Shown: positions 34,390 to 46,466, numbered from the stretch's first letter. The stretch is DNA of 64,000 nt from Desmodesmus armatus (GCA_007449985.2 VIIQ02000263.1:1-64000), one strand, 5' to 3'. The notes: generated from the letters alone by a model not told the origin. Program-made: numbers and translations.

Positions 34390-36170
34390 GTCCTGACCTG
34401 TCTGCTGTCAGTGACTTGATGGGCCTGGTGGTGCGCCGGCCTGGTGTGCTGTTCCTGTCAGAACAGGCGGTGCAGGGGCAGCTGGAGGATATTCAGGTAG
34501 GGGTGTCAGTGTTTGTGTGTGTGGGGGGGGGGGGGGGGGAGGGGGCGGGGAAGAGAGGGAGTATGTGCGGGTTGGGGGGGGGGGCAGGGGGCGGGGAAGA
34601 GAGGGAGTATGTGCGGGTTTGGGGGGGGGGCAGGGGGCGGGGAAGAGAGGGAGTATGTGCGGTTTGGGGGGGGGGGGGGGGGCAGGGACAGAGTGGGGGC
34701 GGTCCTTGGTAGGAGCATGTGATAAAGGGACAGCGGGGGGATAATAGTCAGGAACGGTGCAAGGGGGATGTTTGAGGAAGAGGAGAGGTAAGCCTGGGGT
34801 TGGATCGGGGGCGGGGGCCGGGGTGATATCACAATCAGGCATGGTTGAAGTGTAGAGTCATTGTCAGCAGGGAGCAGCAGGGATCATGTATCATGTTTTT
34901 TGTGAGGAAAGTGGGATGGAAGGCATGCAGCAGGGGTGACAGGCTCACTTGGGGCCCTTCCGGTGGGGGGGGGGGGGTACATATCCAGGTGCTGCTGCTG
35001 ATGCTTGAGGCGCGCACATTTATTGTGGTACTGCCGCTGTCACGCCCCCCCCCCCCCTTAGACCCCGCCTTGTGACCCCCCTTGTCAAAGTTGACTGCCA
35101 GGCCCTACTAGGCCCCCCGGTGCCGCCCAGGAATGTTGATAAAGGCCCTCTTATTCATGCATCTGCTGCCTGAGTGCGCTGCTTGATCTTGCTACTGCTG
35201 CTGATGCTGACGCACCCCCCCCCCTCCTCTCCCCCTCCCCCCCCTGTTCCCCCCCCCCCGCCTGTCAGGCTCTACTGGGCTTCCCTGCACTGCCCAGGAC
35301 TGTTGAGGAAGGGCCACACTTCCTGATGCACCTACTGCTTGACTGTGCTTCTGTACCATGTTGCTGCTGACGCCCCCCCCCCCCCCCCGGGCGCCTCCCC
35401 GACTGTCAGGCTCTGCTGGGGCCTCCCTGTGTTTCCCAGGACTGATGATAAGGGCCCCTCTTGCTGATGCATCCGCTGCCCGGGTGCGCTGCTTCATCTT
35501 GCTACTGCTGCTGCTGCTGACGCACCCCCCCCTCTCCCCCTCGCCCCTCTGTGCCTCCCCCCTGCCCCCCCCCCCCAAACTGTCAGGCTCTGTCGGGCCT
35601 CCCGGTGCCGTCCAGGACTGTTGACATAGGCCCCTCTTGCTCATGCATCCGCTGCTGGGTGCACTGCTTGAAGTTGTTGACACCCCCCCCCCTCCCCCCC
35701 CCCCCCCCCCCCCTCCCCCCGACTTTTAGGCCCTGCTGGGCCTCCCTGCGTGCCCCGGACTGTTGAGGAAGGGCCACGCTTCCTGTGGCCTCTACTGCTT
35801 GACTATGCTTCTGTATTGTGTTGCTGCTGACGCACCCCCCACCCCTCCCCCGTCCCCCTTCTGCCCCCCCCCCCCCCGGGCAGGCTCTGCTGGGCCTCCC
35901 TGCGTTACCCAGGACTGTTGAGGAGGACGCAACAGTGCAGGCCGGGTATGCAGCCAGCAACCTCAGCTCATGGCAGGACGCACTGCAACAGCTACACAGC
36001 AGCAGCAGCAGCAGCAGCAATGCTGTGTTTGAGGTTGGTTTGTTGATAGAGGCCCGGTCCCACCAGCTAAGGGAAGCTGCCCTGCAGCAGCAGCTGATGT
36101 TGAGGGAGGAGGCAAGGAAAAGGAGGGTGGAGAGGGAGCAGCAGTATACCGCAGCACTTCACAGCTGGAG

Positions 36171-36203
<33 letters not shown>

Positions 36204-36491
36204 AGGCCAGTCCTTGCCAAATTACTCCCTCAGCAGCAGCAGCAGCAACAGCAGTAGCTGGAGGGTGTCATTGGGGTTTGATCTGCTGCAGCAGCAGCCG
36301 GGCTCTGCTGCTGGTGCTGCTGCAGTTGCGTGGCCGCGCACGTTGGTGTGTGGGGAGCCGGAGTGGCTGTTTGTTGATACCACCACCACCCTCCCCCGCA
36401 GATCGAAAGCACTACAGCAGCTGCTGCTGCTGCCACCAATGCAGCACACCAACAGTTCTGCAAGCGCTACCAGCAGCGAAGATACTCTCAT

Positions 36492-36543
<52 letters not shown>

Positions 36544-36746
36544 TCCACAAAGCGCCGCAAGAACCAGCAGCAGCAGCAGCAGCAGCGCCTGAACGACCCA
36601 GAGGTGCAGCAGCAGCTGCAGTCGCTGCTGCTGCGTGCCCCCCAGCTGATAGCTGTAGAGAAGAGGACCCTGTCAGGCAGGATGGAGGCACTAAGGGGGT
36701 GCTGCTGACACACCTACGCACCCTACAGGCAGCACATAACGAGGCC

Positions 36747-36784
<38 letters not shown>

Positions 36785-36826
36785 CAGCAGCAGTAAAACA
36801 AACAGCACTGGCAGTAAAGGGCTGCT

Positions 36827-36870
<44 letters not shown>

Positions 36871-39044
36871 TGCTGCAGTGGGACGACACCTTGGAGGATT
36901 TTATGCTGCTGCTGCTAGGCCGTCAGCCTCAGCTGCTGCTGCAGCCGGCGAAGGTGGTGGCGGCTAGGCATGGGGAGGTGGTGGCACGTCTACCCCCACA
37001 GCCGCTGAGCATGCTGCTGCAGCTGATGATGGCACCACAGGTGAGGGTGGTGATGGGATGTGGGATATCTGTCTTTGGGTGTGTGTGTGGGGGGGGGGGG
37101 GGGTGAGCGTGGGTCACCACTTGTCGGCTGACTGTGTAGGCTTGTTGCGCATGAGGGGTTCATGATGAGGGGTGTGCTGGGGGTTGTGGCAGGGAGGGAG
37201 GGGAAGGGGGAGTGGGGGGGGGGCATTTAATGCCAGCACCAGGAGCCTCCATAGTAAGGAGTTGTGGCCAATTTCCTCAACGCCATCACCATATTCACAG
37301 ACCGGGACTCGCAGCTTCCTGTTGTAAGGCCTATTGCAACAGCATTCTTCAGGTAGACAGAAACAATACATACAGCCACTCTCTGCACACAGTCACTCCA
37401 ACACCACCAATATGTCGCTCCCCTCAACCTGCCCCCGATCACACAAGCTGACCACGTTCAATCAGCGCCCATTCTCACTCACCCACCGCTTGGAATGCCT
37501 GCACCACTCACTCCCCTCTTTGTGCCTGCCCCATCTTACGGCACTGTACATCACCGCCAGCACTTGTTAGCCTGGCACATGTCCTCTGGGGGGTGAACCC
37601 ATAACTGGGCCTCCGGGAAGTTTTCTACCCAGGGCCCTGCCATGCCTGATTCCCCAGATATTGGCCCCCCAGATATTGTCATCCTCTCGCCCCCCTCCCT
37701 TGTCTCTAAGTCAGAGCCACTCACCCACCTACCCACCCACATGTTTGCACGCACACGCTGCTGCAGCTGCTGCTGACGGCACCACAGGTGTGACCCCCCG
37801 GGGGGGGGGGGGGGGCTGAAAACACTGTAACAGATCGCAGGATTGTGCCCATCTATTTTCACTTCATCCCCTCTTCAACAAGGGTGGTGTGTATGCGTGC
37901 ATCCCCTCTTTGACCCTCTGTGACACCACCCCTGGCCGTCTCCCTCCTCCCACACCTCCTCCCCTTACACCGCCTAGAACCCCCACCCTCAAACCATCAA
38001 CGCACCCACCTAACCGCTTACACCCCCCCCCTCTTTTCCTGCTGCAGCTGCACTGGAGCCACCTTGACTTCTTTCAGCACACAGAGCAGCTGCATTGCAC
38101 GTCATTGTCAGCCTGGCACCTTACAGCCTCACACAACCCACCCAGGAACCAACCCACGCATGCACCCTCTTGCCTGTCCTCACCTCTTCCATGACCCCCC
38201 CCCTCCCCCGCAGCTGCACTGGAGCCATTAAGACTTCCTGCAGCCCCCCCCCCCCAAATCGTTCTTGCCCCACCGCACTGCAAGGCATGTCACTGCCAGT
38301 CTGGCACCTTGCCCCTTCATCACTCCCACTGCCCTGCCTCCTTCCCTGACAGTTGCACAATACCCCCCCCCCCCCATCTTGCCTGCCCTAACTGTTCCAT
38401 CTCCCCCCCCCCCCCCCCATTTCCCCCCCTACCCCAGTTTTCTCCTGTTGTAGCTGCACTGGAGCCACCTAGACTTCCTGCAGCACACACAGCAGCTGCC
38501 AGGCGGCGTAATCATCACCAGCAGCACCACCCCCACGCACCACCAAGCCACCAACCCTCTTGCCTGAGCTCATATGTTCTCCCCCCCCCCCACCCCCCCA
38601 CCCCATCCCCCCCCCCCCCCACCCCTCCCGCAGCTGCACTGGAGCCACCTGGACTTCTTTCAGCACACACAGCAGCTGCCAGGCAACAGCACCAGCAGCA
38701 CCACCCCCACAGCCCCAGCACACCCAGCACATACGACACCATGCCAGCACAGGCTGTCCTGCAGGACCCCGCCTCATTTTCCCGCCAAAACCCTCGTTTC
38801 CCAGCCTGGCAGGCGGCAGCAGCAGCAGTGCAGGCGGCTGGGCGGGACTGGCGCAAGGGGTGGGGCTGGCAGCAGCAGTGGGGGGGACAGCCGTCCCCAC
38901 AGCAGCAGCAGCAGCAGCAGCAGTGGGGAGGACACCTGGCAGGGCCGGCCTGTCTAGACTGGCTGCAGCAGATGGAGGGGAGGTGGCAGCGGCTGCTGCT
39001 GCTGGCTGCCGGCAAGACCTGGATCGCTCCTGCTGCTGCTGCTG

Positions 39045-39080
<36 letters not shown>

Positions 39081-39365
39081 ACAGCAGCGGTGCCACAGGC
39101 AGGACCTGCAGCAGCAGCAGCAGTAAGAGGAAGGGACGGCGCCGCAGCAGCGAGACAGCAGCAGTAGGAGAGGACAGCTGGCCGCCGGTGTCACTGCAGC
39201 AAGGTGCAACAGCAGCAGATGGGGCGTTGCCATATGTCCCAGCACATAAGTGTGGGCCGCTGCTGTTTGATGCCCCACAGCAGCACATGCAGGCGCTGCT
39301 GTTAGGGAAGCCCTCTGGCCTTCAGGCCGCTCTCAAGAACAGCTCAAGGATCTGGACACAGCTCT

Positions 39366-39419
<54 letters not shown>

Positions 39420-40033
39420 ATGGGGTTAGGGGTGAGGGTGCTGGCGGCTTCCCCTGGCAGCAGCAGCTACAGCAGGTGGCGTCACTGCTGCCGCCAGCAC
39501 TAGCGGCGGCTGGCTGGCAACTGCCTGGCAGCAGCGAAGGAGTAGCATCTCTGCAGGACCCTGCCAGCAGCAGCAGCAGCAGCTGCGACAGCGGCGGCTG
39601 CTGGGTGACAGAGGTAATGGCAACGAGGGTGACACCAGCAGCAGTAGCAGCAGCGGCGGCAAGGCATGCATTCTGGCAGCATCTGCAGGACCCAGGTGTG
39701 TTGGCTGATGCACTTGACAGACTAGCCTTCCTGCAACAGCTGGGACCTGAAGCAGCAGCAGCAGCAGCAGTGGAAGGCAGCCAGCAGCAGCAGGGTAGTG
39801 CTGCCAGCAGCAGCATCGACCCGCAACAGCTGTGGAGTGTGCTGGCCGCACGAGATGCCGCCTTCAGTGCCCGCTTTCCCGCCTTTTCTTCATGGCAGCG
39901 GCTGGCCAGGCTGGTGCAGGGCCGGCCAGCCTGGCAGGATGAGCTGTATGCCATAAGGGGTCAGCAGCTGCTGCAGTGGCTGCTGCAAGCAAACTCAGCC
40001 TGGGACCGACTGGCCTTCCTGACGGCTGGCCAG

Positions 40034-40073
<40 letters not shown>

Positions 40074-40948
40074 GGCTGTGGCAGGCCATCAGCATGCGTG
40101 ATGCTGTTGCTGCTGCTGATGCTGAGTTTGTGGAGATGTTCCCCGAGGCAGGGTTTATGTCCTGGCACGCACTGCAAAACCTGCGCGACACATCAGCAGG
40201 GGAGCTGCCGGCGGCACAATCCTCTCCTCCACCAGCAGCAGCAGCAGCAGCAGCGGCGGGTACTGCTGCTGCTGCTGCTCAGGGCGGTAGTGGTGTACAG
40301 GGTTCTGGGTCGAGGCGGCGTGGGCCGTACGTTGATGCTGCTACAGCTGCCAGCCGTGCTGCTGTGCTTCAGGAGGCTGCTGCACGGTACCCCCCCTGGG
40401 GTGATGAGCTGCGTTGTTGGAGCAGTGAGCAGTGGGAGGCTGCGGTGGTGCTCATGACACCCAGCAAGCTGGCAAGACTGGAGTACTTCCTGCAGGTGTG
40501 GGGGGTGGGGGATGGGGCAGTTTGTTGGTGTGTTTTTATGGATGGAAGGGGGGTGAGGGATGAGTGCGAGATCATGCATGTGAGTGAAGGATGGTGATGG
40601 GGCGGCTCACCTTATTGGGGGGGGGGGGTCTCAACATCAGCAAACGCCAGACGAGCTTCATGTTAGTCTCTTCTTGTCGCCCAGGGCACCCACACAGATC
40701 ACGCATGTGTCTGGCTGTTCAGCTTGGCAGTGGACCGTAACGACAACCCTCACGCAGCTGTTGCCTCTTCATGTTGCTGAGCGTTGCAGATCACTCACGA
40801 TGAATGCAGCTGCAACAGTGTCGCTTACTGCTGCTTACTGCATTGTTGTGCAGGTGTTTGTAGACAGCAGCAATGACACCCCCACCCCTCACCAACAGCA
40901 CCAGGGGCAAAACAGCGTACTCTCTCCCCTCCTAGACACAACACCCCT

Positions 40949-40980
<32 letters not shown>

Positions 40981-41282
40981 TGCCTGACTTGCTGGGTCTG
41001 CTTCAAGCCAAGTACCCCCCCGGTGGTGCTGCCGACTTCAGGGTATGGCAGGCCCTGGGCACAGCAGTAGCACAGTCAGGGGTGGCTGCATGGGCGGCAG
41101 AGTGGAGGGGCCTCAGGGGGGCAGGCATGAGGGGGGTGCTGGGGCAGGTGGCGGCTATGGGGGGGCAGGGGGCGGAGGAGGTGAGGGGGGCAGCTAAGGC
41201 AGAGCGGCTGCAGCAGCTGATGCGACCGGTGGGGGAGGTGGGCAGCAGCTGCTGCGGCAGCGGGAGTGACAGCAGTGAAGGT

Positions 41283-41333
<51 letters not shown>

Positions 41334-42346
41334 GGGTTTGAGTTCACAGAAGCAGCAGAGGAGCTGACCTACCCAGGGCTTCTAGAACTGGGCGTCACCG
41401 GCACTGAAGCAGCAGCAGCAGCAGCAGCGGCGGCCGCAGTTTCCTTGCATCAAGGCCCCAGCGCTACTGCATCATCCCATGGCAACGTCCCCGGTTCAAA
41501 CCTCCCCCCTGGCGTCGCCCAGGCCACTGCCAGGCTGGCGTTTTTCCAGCGGATGGCAAAACGGGGTTTAGGCAGCAGCAAGGGCGGCTCCAAAACCCCG
41601 GCACCCTACCAGAGCCTTGTGCAGCTGCTGACAGCCTCCCATGCTGAGCTCGTGCAGCATTACCCCAAGCTAGACCTGGGTATATGGCGGCCAGGGCTCA
41701 TGGTTTTAGTGATGCTGAGGGAGAGGTGCTGCAGCTGCTGAACCCTCACCTGGGGCTGCAGGCACTAAACCCTGAGCAGCTGGAGGGACTAAAACCCAAG
41801 TACAGGTGAGACGTAAAGATCAATATTCCCAGGTGGTTGTTCAATCAAACATTTGCCGCTGAAACTTGTGAGACTTGCCGCTTGATCAGAGGATGGGGGC
41901 GGGGGGGGCAGCATGGAGCTCAAGAAGTGGTGCGTTGCAAGGGCTGTTGAACCACAAAATTGGCAACTCACTCAGTGACTGCTGTGGTGTCATGGTACTG
42001 TTGCACCACCATTGTGTTGACAGAGGGAGTACTTGGATACATGCAAGCTCACTAAGACTGTCCTAGTAGATAGGCAAGCAACAGTGACATAATCGCTCAG
42101 TTCCGAGCAGTGCGTCGGTGGCAGGTTGCACCAGAGTGTGTGTGACTGTGACAGCAACATTTTGCCTGGTCTTGTAGCTCATTACAAAAGCCTGTGGAGC
42201 ATCACTCTTGCTTTGCTCCCAAGCTGGTTGCCCATATACACTGCTCCCTGTACCATTAGACGCCCTGGCTTTTCCCGCCACTGAATGTACCGCGTACGTG
42301 CCTATCTGCACCTGTTTATGTTATGCTTGACTTCCTGACGCCGCCT

Positions 42347-42404
<58 letters not shown>

Positions 42405-44308
42405 AGGGAGCTGCTACACAGCCAGCCTCACGTGCTGCTCCACCTGCAGCAGTTTGCGTCCACCCACCCCTCCTGGCACCGCTCTCTGGCCTCAGCCAGC
42501 CCTGCTGCACTGGAGGAGATGATCACCTGCATACAGAGGGACGAACGGCTGCAGCGCCTGCAGCTCATGGTCAGGTGTGATCGCACCTCTCTCTCTTGAG
42601 AATTGGGGTTCGGGGGCGGGGGGGGGGGGGGGGGGGTAAGGAGGGGGGGGTGAGAGGGGTGTTTGGGGGGGGGGGGGTGAGAGGGCGAAGGGTGTGGGGG
42701 GGGGCAAGGATGTGGCGTGCTGCACTGGAGGAGATGATCAGCTTCAGTCAAAGGGACGAACGGCTGCAGCGCCTGCAGCTCATGGTCAGGTGAGAGTGTG
42801 TGTGTGTGTGTGGGGGGGGGGGGTGTCACACACAGCGTGTGCTTTGGGGAGGGGGAGGGGTTAGAGGGGGGGGGCAGAATCAGGGCCAGGGCCTTGGACG
42901 GAGTGGATGCATGTACAGTATGTGTGCCACACACAGTGTGTTTGTGTGTGTGGGGGGGGGGGCAATCTGGGCATTTCTCGTCACATGCTTCAGCAGCCGC
43001 TGGTTGCTGGGGACGGCATTGCTGGCAGGCTTATAATTGACTTGTTCTACCCCTCCCACCTTACACTGCACATGATCTACATCACCTTACAACCCTGAGT
43101 GGAATGGCCATGAAATGCACTTCAGCAGTTCATCCTGTGGCACCATCAGCCTTGGCACTGCTGCCTAGCAGCCTGCCCCCCCTCACATCGGCAGTTGAAT
43201 AACTGGACCCATTCCCCAATTACTGTGTGGTGCCTGCTGCAGGGGTGGCTTCCAGCAGTACAACAGCATGCGCAGGGTGCTGACCATGAGTGACAACGAG
43301 TGGCACACACGCTACCCCATCGCACAGCAGGTGGGGCCCTGGTGCTGGTGGTTTAGGTATCAGGGTTTAGGGGGGGGGGTTAGGCAAATCAAGACATGTC
43401 TGGGTACTGCCATGTACTACGTGCCTCAAGTTTTGCATGCAGCTATACAGCCGGGAATGGCTGACTGCTTGGAGCCTTCGGAGACACGGTGTCCCCAGTT
43501 CAACCCTGAAGTGCATGCACGCCTGACAGTGACGGAGACTCTCCGATGATGGCTCGTGCAATGTGATTTCTTGTGAACGTGCAGAGAGAGGTCCTTCATC
43601 ACTCTCCACACTTACACAAGAAATCACACTGCACGAGCCATTCTCTCTGGAGTGCAGCAGGCTGACAGACAGCGCATCATTGATCGGCCAGATGCCTAGG
43701 CTGCACATGCCCCCCCCCCCCCCCCCCGCCGCCGCCGCCGCCGCGGACGCTGCGGAGGGTGTTCCCTGCTGGGAGGTCCAGCTGGCCCGTCAGCCCCTCA
43801 GGCCCTGGTCACCAAGGCTGCCCTCCCTGCACCACCTTCGTACACCACACACATGGATGCACCCACCCACATGCCCCCCCCCCCTCCAACATGCACGCTT
43901 CTCTAGAAGATCCAGCTCGTGGTTCAGGCTGTCACGTTTTGTCTACTGGACAGGCTGCCTGCCCCGGTTATGTCCAGCTTGCCCACCCCAATCCCACATA
44001 ATGCACATCCTGTACCACCACTCACACACCTCAACCCCCCCCCCGCCCCCCTTGCACAGCTGCATGAGCTGCAGGATGCTGCGGAGGGTGTCCCCTCTTG
44101 GGAGGTCCAGCTGGCCCGCCAACCCTCAGGCCAGGCCCTGGTCACCAAGCTGCCCTCCCTACACCGTGCCCGCTTCAGGCTGCTGTGGCTGCAGCAGCAG
44201 GGCCTGGCACGGCAGCATAGGTCGGCGTTGACGGTGCTGGCACCCAGCTCCCGGAAGTTCCAGCAGCAGTATCCTGACTACCCTGGCGATGATGCGTTTG
44301 CTGAGTGA
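31569..44308 (+). CDS. Long helical-repeat protein, possibly mTERF-like; reading frame broken
   Basis: Exons that chain in phase: first exon end 32133, 32610-32680, 33488-33580, 34138-34496, 35884-37040, 38634-40494, 40854-41805, 42407-42574, 43243-43330 and 44060-44308 (TGA). Motifs such as VVRRPGVLFLSEQAVQGQL and LRAPQLIAVEKRTLSGRM look like mTERF repeats (organelle nucleic-acid binding), and FPAFSSWQRLARLVQGRP-type Trp repeats recur; the family call is tentative. Gln and Ser runs interrupt it throughout. Frames break inside exons: a CG inside a CAG tract (34342-34343), a G run one base short (36695-36699), between LHWSHLDFFQHTQQLPG and the LQDPASFSRQN frame (38640-38770), and near 41690. 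The start is uncertain for the same reason. Either this is a decaying gene or these are assembly indels; the neighbouring ACOT9-like and aconitase chains show no such breaks. Confidence 0.5.
32368..32981 (+). repeat. Echoes of the ends of the first two exons of the repeat-protein gene
   Basis: 32368-32409 repeats the end of the first exon (AVFADLEAAST against AVFADLQAALT) with its donor; 32951-32981 repeats the end of exon 32610-32680 (APSWPALS) with a GTAGG donor. Long poly-G runs (32695-32900) lie between. Confidence 0.8.
33286..33349 (+). repeat. Echo of the start of exon 33488-33580
   Basis: Poly-C, CTTGCAG acceptor and the DPDECLH start are repeated about 195 bp upstream of the true exon. 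The echo has lost 1 bp and is frameshifted after DPDECLH. Confidence 0.8.
33397..33459 (+). repeat. (CAC)n trinucleotide tract
   Basis: About 21 CAC units between an exon-start echo and the true exon, directly before a C run and acceptor. Confidence 0.9.
33690..33825 (+). repeat. Two echoes of the end of exon 33488-33580
   Basis: Both copies (33690-33713 and 33801-33825) carry ATGATCACATCACACCCACAG and a GTAGGT donor, with the following GACCAGCAACTGGACAG intron start. They form a short tandem array downstream of the exon. Confidence 0.8.
34321..34388 (+). repeat. Interrupted CAG tract with a frame-shifting CG
   Basis: A CAG run is interrupted once by CG (34342-34343), moving the reading from Gln to Ser and then to a stop. 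Before the tract the good frame reads Gln; after it the good frame (QGPDLSAVSDL) is again the original one. Confidence 0.8.
35090..35775 (+). repeat. Five echoes of the start of exon 35884-37040
   Basis: Copies near 35090, 35267, 35406, 35583 and 35728 repeat CAGGCTCTGCTGGGCCTCCC and the following PRTVEE-coding bases, each preceded by a C run. The true exon starts at 35884. Confidence 0.85.
36820..36870 (+). repeat. CAG tract in exon 35884-37040
   Basis: Poly-Gln (about 15 units) between GLL and LLQWDDTLEDF. Similar coding tracts in this gene lie at 36500-36540 (Ser), 39366-39417 (Ala) and 41284-41334 (Ser): the same CAG unit read in three frames. Confidence 0.8.
37763..37790 (+). repeat. 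Echo of the end of exon 35884-37040
   Basis: CTGCAGCTGCTGCTGACGGCACCACAG plus GTG repeats the exon end (LLQLMMAPQ) about 750 bp downstream. Confidence 0.65.
38045..38505 (+). repeat. Three echoes of the start of exon 38634-40494
   Basis: Copies at 38045-38100, 38209-38245 and 38450-38505 repeat GCAGCTGCACTGGAGCCA and on (LHWSHLDFFQHT). Two have stop codons. C runs precede the copies. Confidence 0.85.
42348..42404 (+). repeat. CTG tract at an acceptor
   Basis: About 18 CTG units run directly into the CTGCAG acceptor of exon 42407-42574, taking the place of a polypyrimidine tract. Confidence 0.85.
42717..42791 (+). repeat. Echo of the end of exon 42407-42574
   Basis: It repeats AALEEMI, then RDERLQRLQLMV and the GTGAG donor. 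The conserved codons show few changes. Poly-G runs (42618-42700) lie between exon and echo. Confidence 0.85.
43545..43645. repeat. Fold-back sequence in the last intron of the repeat-protein gene
   Basis: Arms 43545-43581 and 43609-43645 share TGGCTCGTGCA and GTGATTTCTTGTG in opposite orientation, with a loop of about 27 nt. It is possibly a remnant of a small inverted-repeat element. Confidence 0.65.
43742..43830 (+). repeat. Echo of the start of the last exon (44060-44308)
   Basis: It repeats DAAEGVP, WEVQLARQP and LVTK with indels, preceded by a long C/CCG run, about 340 bp upstream of the true exon. Confidence 0.75.
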
Positions 44309-44504
44309 AGCAAGCTGATGGAGAGCCGCTCTCCACGGCGGGGAGTGACGTAGGGGGGAAGTGGTAGTGTCGGGTGTGAATGGGCTAACGGCGGCGCCCC
44401 GTGTGTTTGACAGTTGTGCAATCGGAGGGCGTGTGATGTTGCGTAAGTCGTCAAGTTGGGTTGCAGCAGCAGGGTCTGACAAGGCAGCACATGTCACCAC
44501 CGTC

Positions 44505-44590
44505 GGACTGTACTGGCACCCAGCTCCAGGAAGTTCCAGCAGCATTATGCTGACTACCCGGGCGATGATGTGTTTGCTGAGTGAAGCAGC
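44505..44590 (+). repeat. Downstream copy of the gene's final codons and stop
   Basis: LAPSSRKFQQ, YPDYPGDDAF and the TGA region are repeated about 280 bp after the stop. Here the duplicated border is the end of the coding sequence rather than a splice site. Confidence 0.75.
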
Positions 44591-46389
44591 AAGCTGATGG
44601 AGAGCAGCAGGGAGTGACGCAGGGGGAAGTGGAAGTGCCGGGACAACATGCCTGGCGACCCAAGCATCGCCACGTACAGTATGTAACCTCGTTGCAGGGA
44701 TCAAGGGGGAATTTGTCTCCAGGACAATCTTTGGGGTGCCGCATTTTATGCATCCGCACTTCAGCATGACTCTGCCAGAGTCTCGGAGTGCATGATGGGC
44801 ACCGCCAGGGTGTAACCCAGTGAGTGACGGACTGACTAACACATAGGCAAGATAAGTGATCCTGCTGGGAATGAAGCAACTGACAGAGTGAGTGTGACGC
44901 ACATGCCGTGGCACGATAGCGTTACTAATTAGTTGTAACAGAGTAATTGATAGTGTGATTGATGCAAAGGAATCAGACTCCAGAGCCCAGGCTGAGAGGA
45001 AGCCGCTAGGCTGATATGCCCACACACAGTATACGGCACAACGGTGCATGTGTACTGCAGGTGACCTTTGCGGCCGTCTCAGTGCTGCAGATGTTGAACC
45101 AACTGGCTATGTTACAGGATATGTCTGACAAACAAAATTGCAGACTCTGGCAGTAGCGTGATCGCCCTTGCACAAGGCGGTGCTCGGCATGGGGCCCATG
45201 TGCTAGACACAACAGGAAGGAAACCCAGAATACAATACAGGCAGCAGATAGCAAAGGACCGTCATACACTGTGAAGTACACAGGCTCAATCAAGGAGCAA
45301 CTCAACCCTGGTCATGCACAGCACTGCACCACCGGGTGAAAGAAAGAAAGAATCCGATACACCCCTTTGTATCGTAAACGCCATAGGATTCCTCCCATTG
45401 GCCTCGCATCCTTTGAGGACGGCTCATCACATGCATGCTCGAGGGCTAAGGCAATGGCACTCCTGGCCCCACTCTCCCCAGGGGCACACCGGGTGGCAAC
45501 AGACTTAGGAATTATCAACAGGCATGCTTACGCTTGTACACAGCACACTCACAACTGGGTCAAGGGGACACACTAGGGGACATACCGCATGTCCCTCAGG
45601 TGACAGGGTACTGCATACGCAACGACAACAACTTGCGGCACGCACAGCTGTGCAGATGGCACAGCTGACTGAGGCATCACATAGGCATGAAATCAAACTG
45701 CAGTTGCTGAAAAACCCAGAGCAGGACTGAAGCCGCCAGCAGTGCTGGCTTCTATGACAACTTGTTGAAGCAGAACAGCACCACTGTCACTAAGGCATGT
45801 CTAACCCTTCACCGTAGCTACAACACCAGCAGGGAATCAGAACCACCAAGCCAAGGGCAACACAACCCTTCCAATCAGCTCCTCCCAGCCCTATCGAAAC
45901 TATCCCTGCCTAACTTGGGGTGCCAAGCTTGCTGCATAAACAAGGGAGCTGCCAAACCAACCCAAAGAGTATGCTTCCTCGTGGTGCTGCACACTAATCA
46001 ATACGGGGACACCACAAAACAGAGGCTGCTGCCGAAAGCTTGGAACCCAACAACGTCGACGTCTGGCCAGACGTCTGCATTCAGGCTCGGCACTGGGCCG
46101 CAGTGACTGCTGACCATCGCCGAAACCTCAGGGCACATCACAACACGCAGAAGCAGAGTGTCGACACTACACGAAAGTAGCGCACCCCTTGACATGTCGA
46201 CATGGATGCGACCACTGGCCATGTTCCCGAAACGCGTTTCCGAAACGCCGACGACGCCCACATCGAACCAACAAACCCGTTCACTCAAATCGACAACCCC
46301 ACGCCAGTCGACAACCCAGCTTCCTTGCACACCTTAGCACGCTGCGACGGCTGTGCCCACTGCGCCGCATCCTTGCTCACTGCTTGCCG

Positions 46390-46390
<1 letters not shown>
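44591..46390. other. Gene-poor stretch
   Basis: No exon chain, repeat array or poly-G/C tract is visible. ORFs here are short or read through echoes. It probably holds the 3' UTRs of the two converging genes. Confidence 0.45.
44682..44686 (+). terminator. Candidate TGTAA polyadenylation signal
   Basis: TGTAA is the usual polyadenylation signal in volvocine algae. This is the first clear one after the stop at 44308; another follows near 44812. Positional evidence only. Confidence 0.3.

Positions 46391-46463
<73 letters not shown>
46391..46463 (-). repeat. 24-unit CAG tract just after a stop codon
   Basis: Uninterrupted CTG x 24 on the plus strand. On the sense (minus) strand it starts four bases after the TAG of the gene at 46467, so it is a 3' UTR CAG repeat. 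It is the longest pure triplet tract in the window. Confidence 0.9.
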
Positions 46464-46464
<1 letters not shown>

Positions 46465-46466
46465 TC

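Noticed and set aside
38469..39954. Large minus-strand ORFs opposite the repeat-protein gene
   Set aside because: Antisense of CAG-rich coding exons; the plus strand has the splice chain and the FPAWQ-type repeats.
44159..45049. 296-codon minus-strand ORF
   Set aside because: It overlaps the confirmed last exon of the plus-strand gene and its downstream copy; no domain or splice signals.
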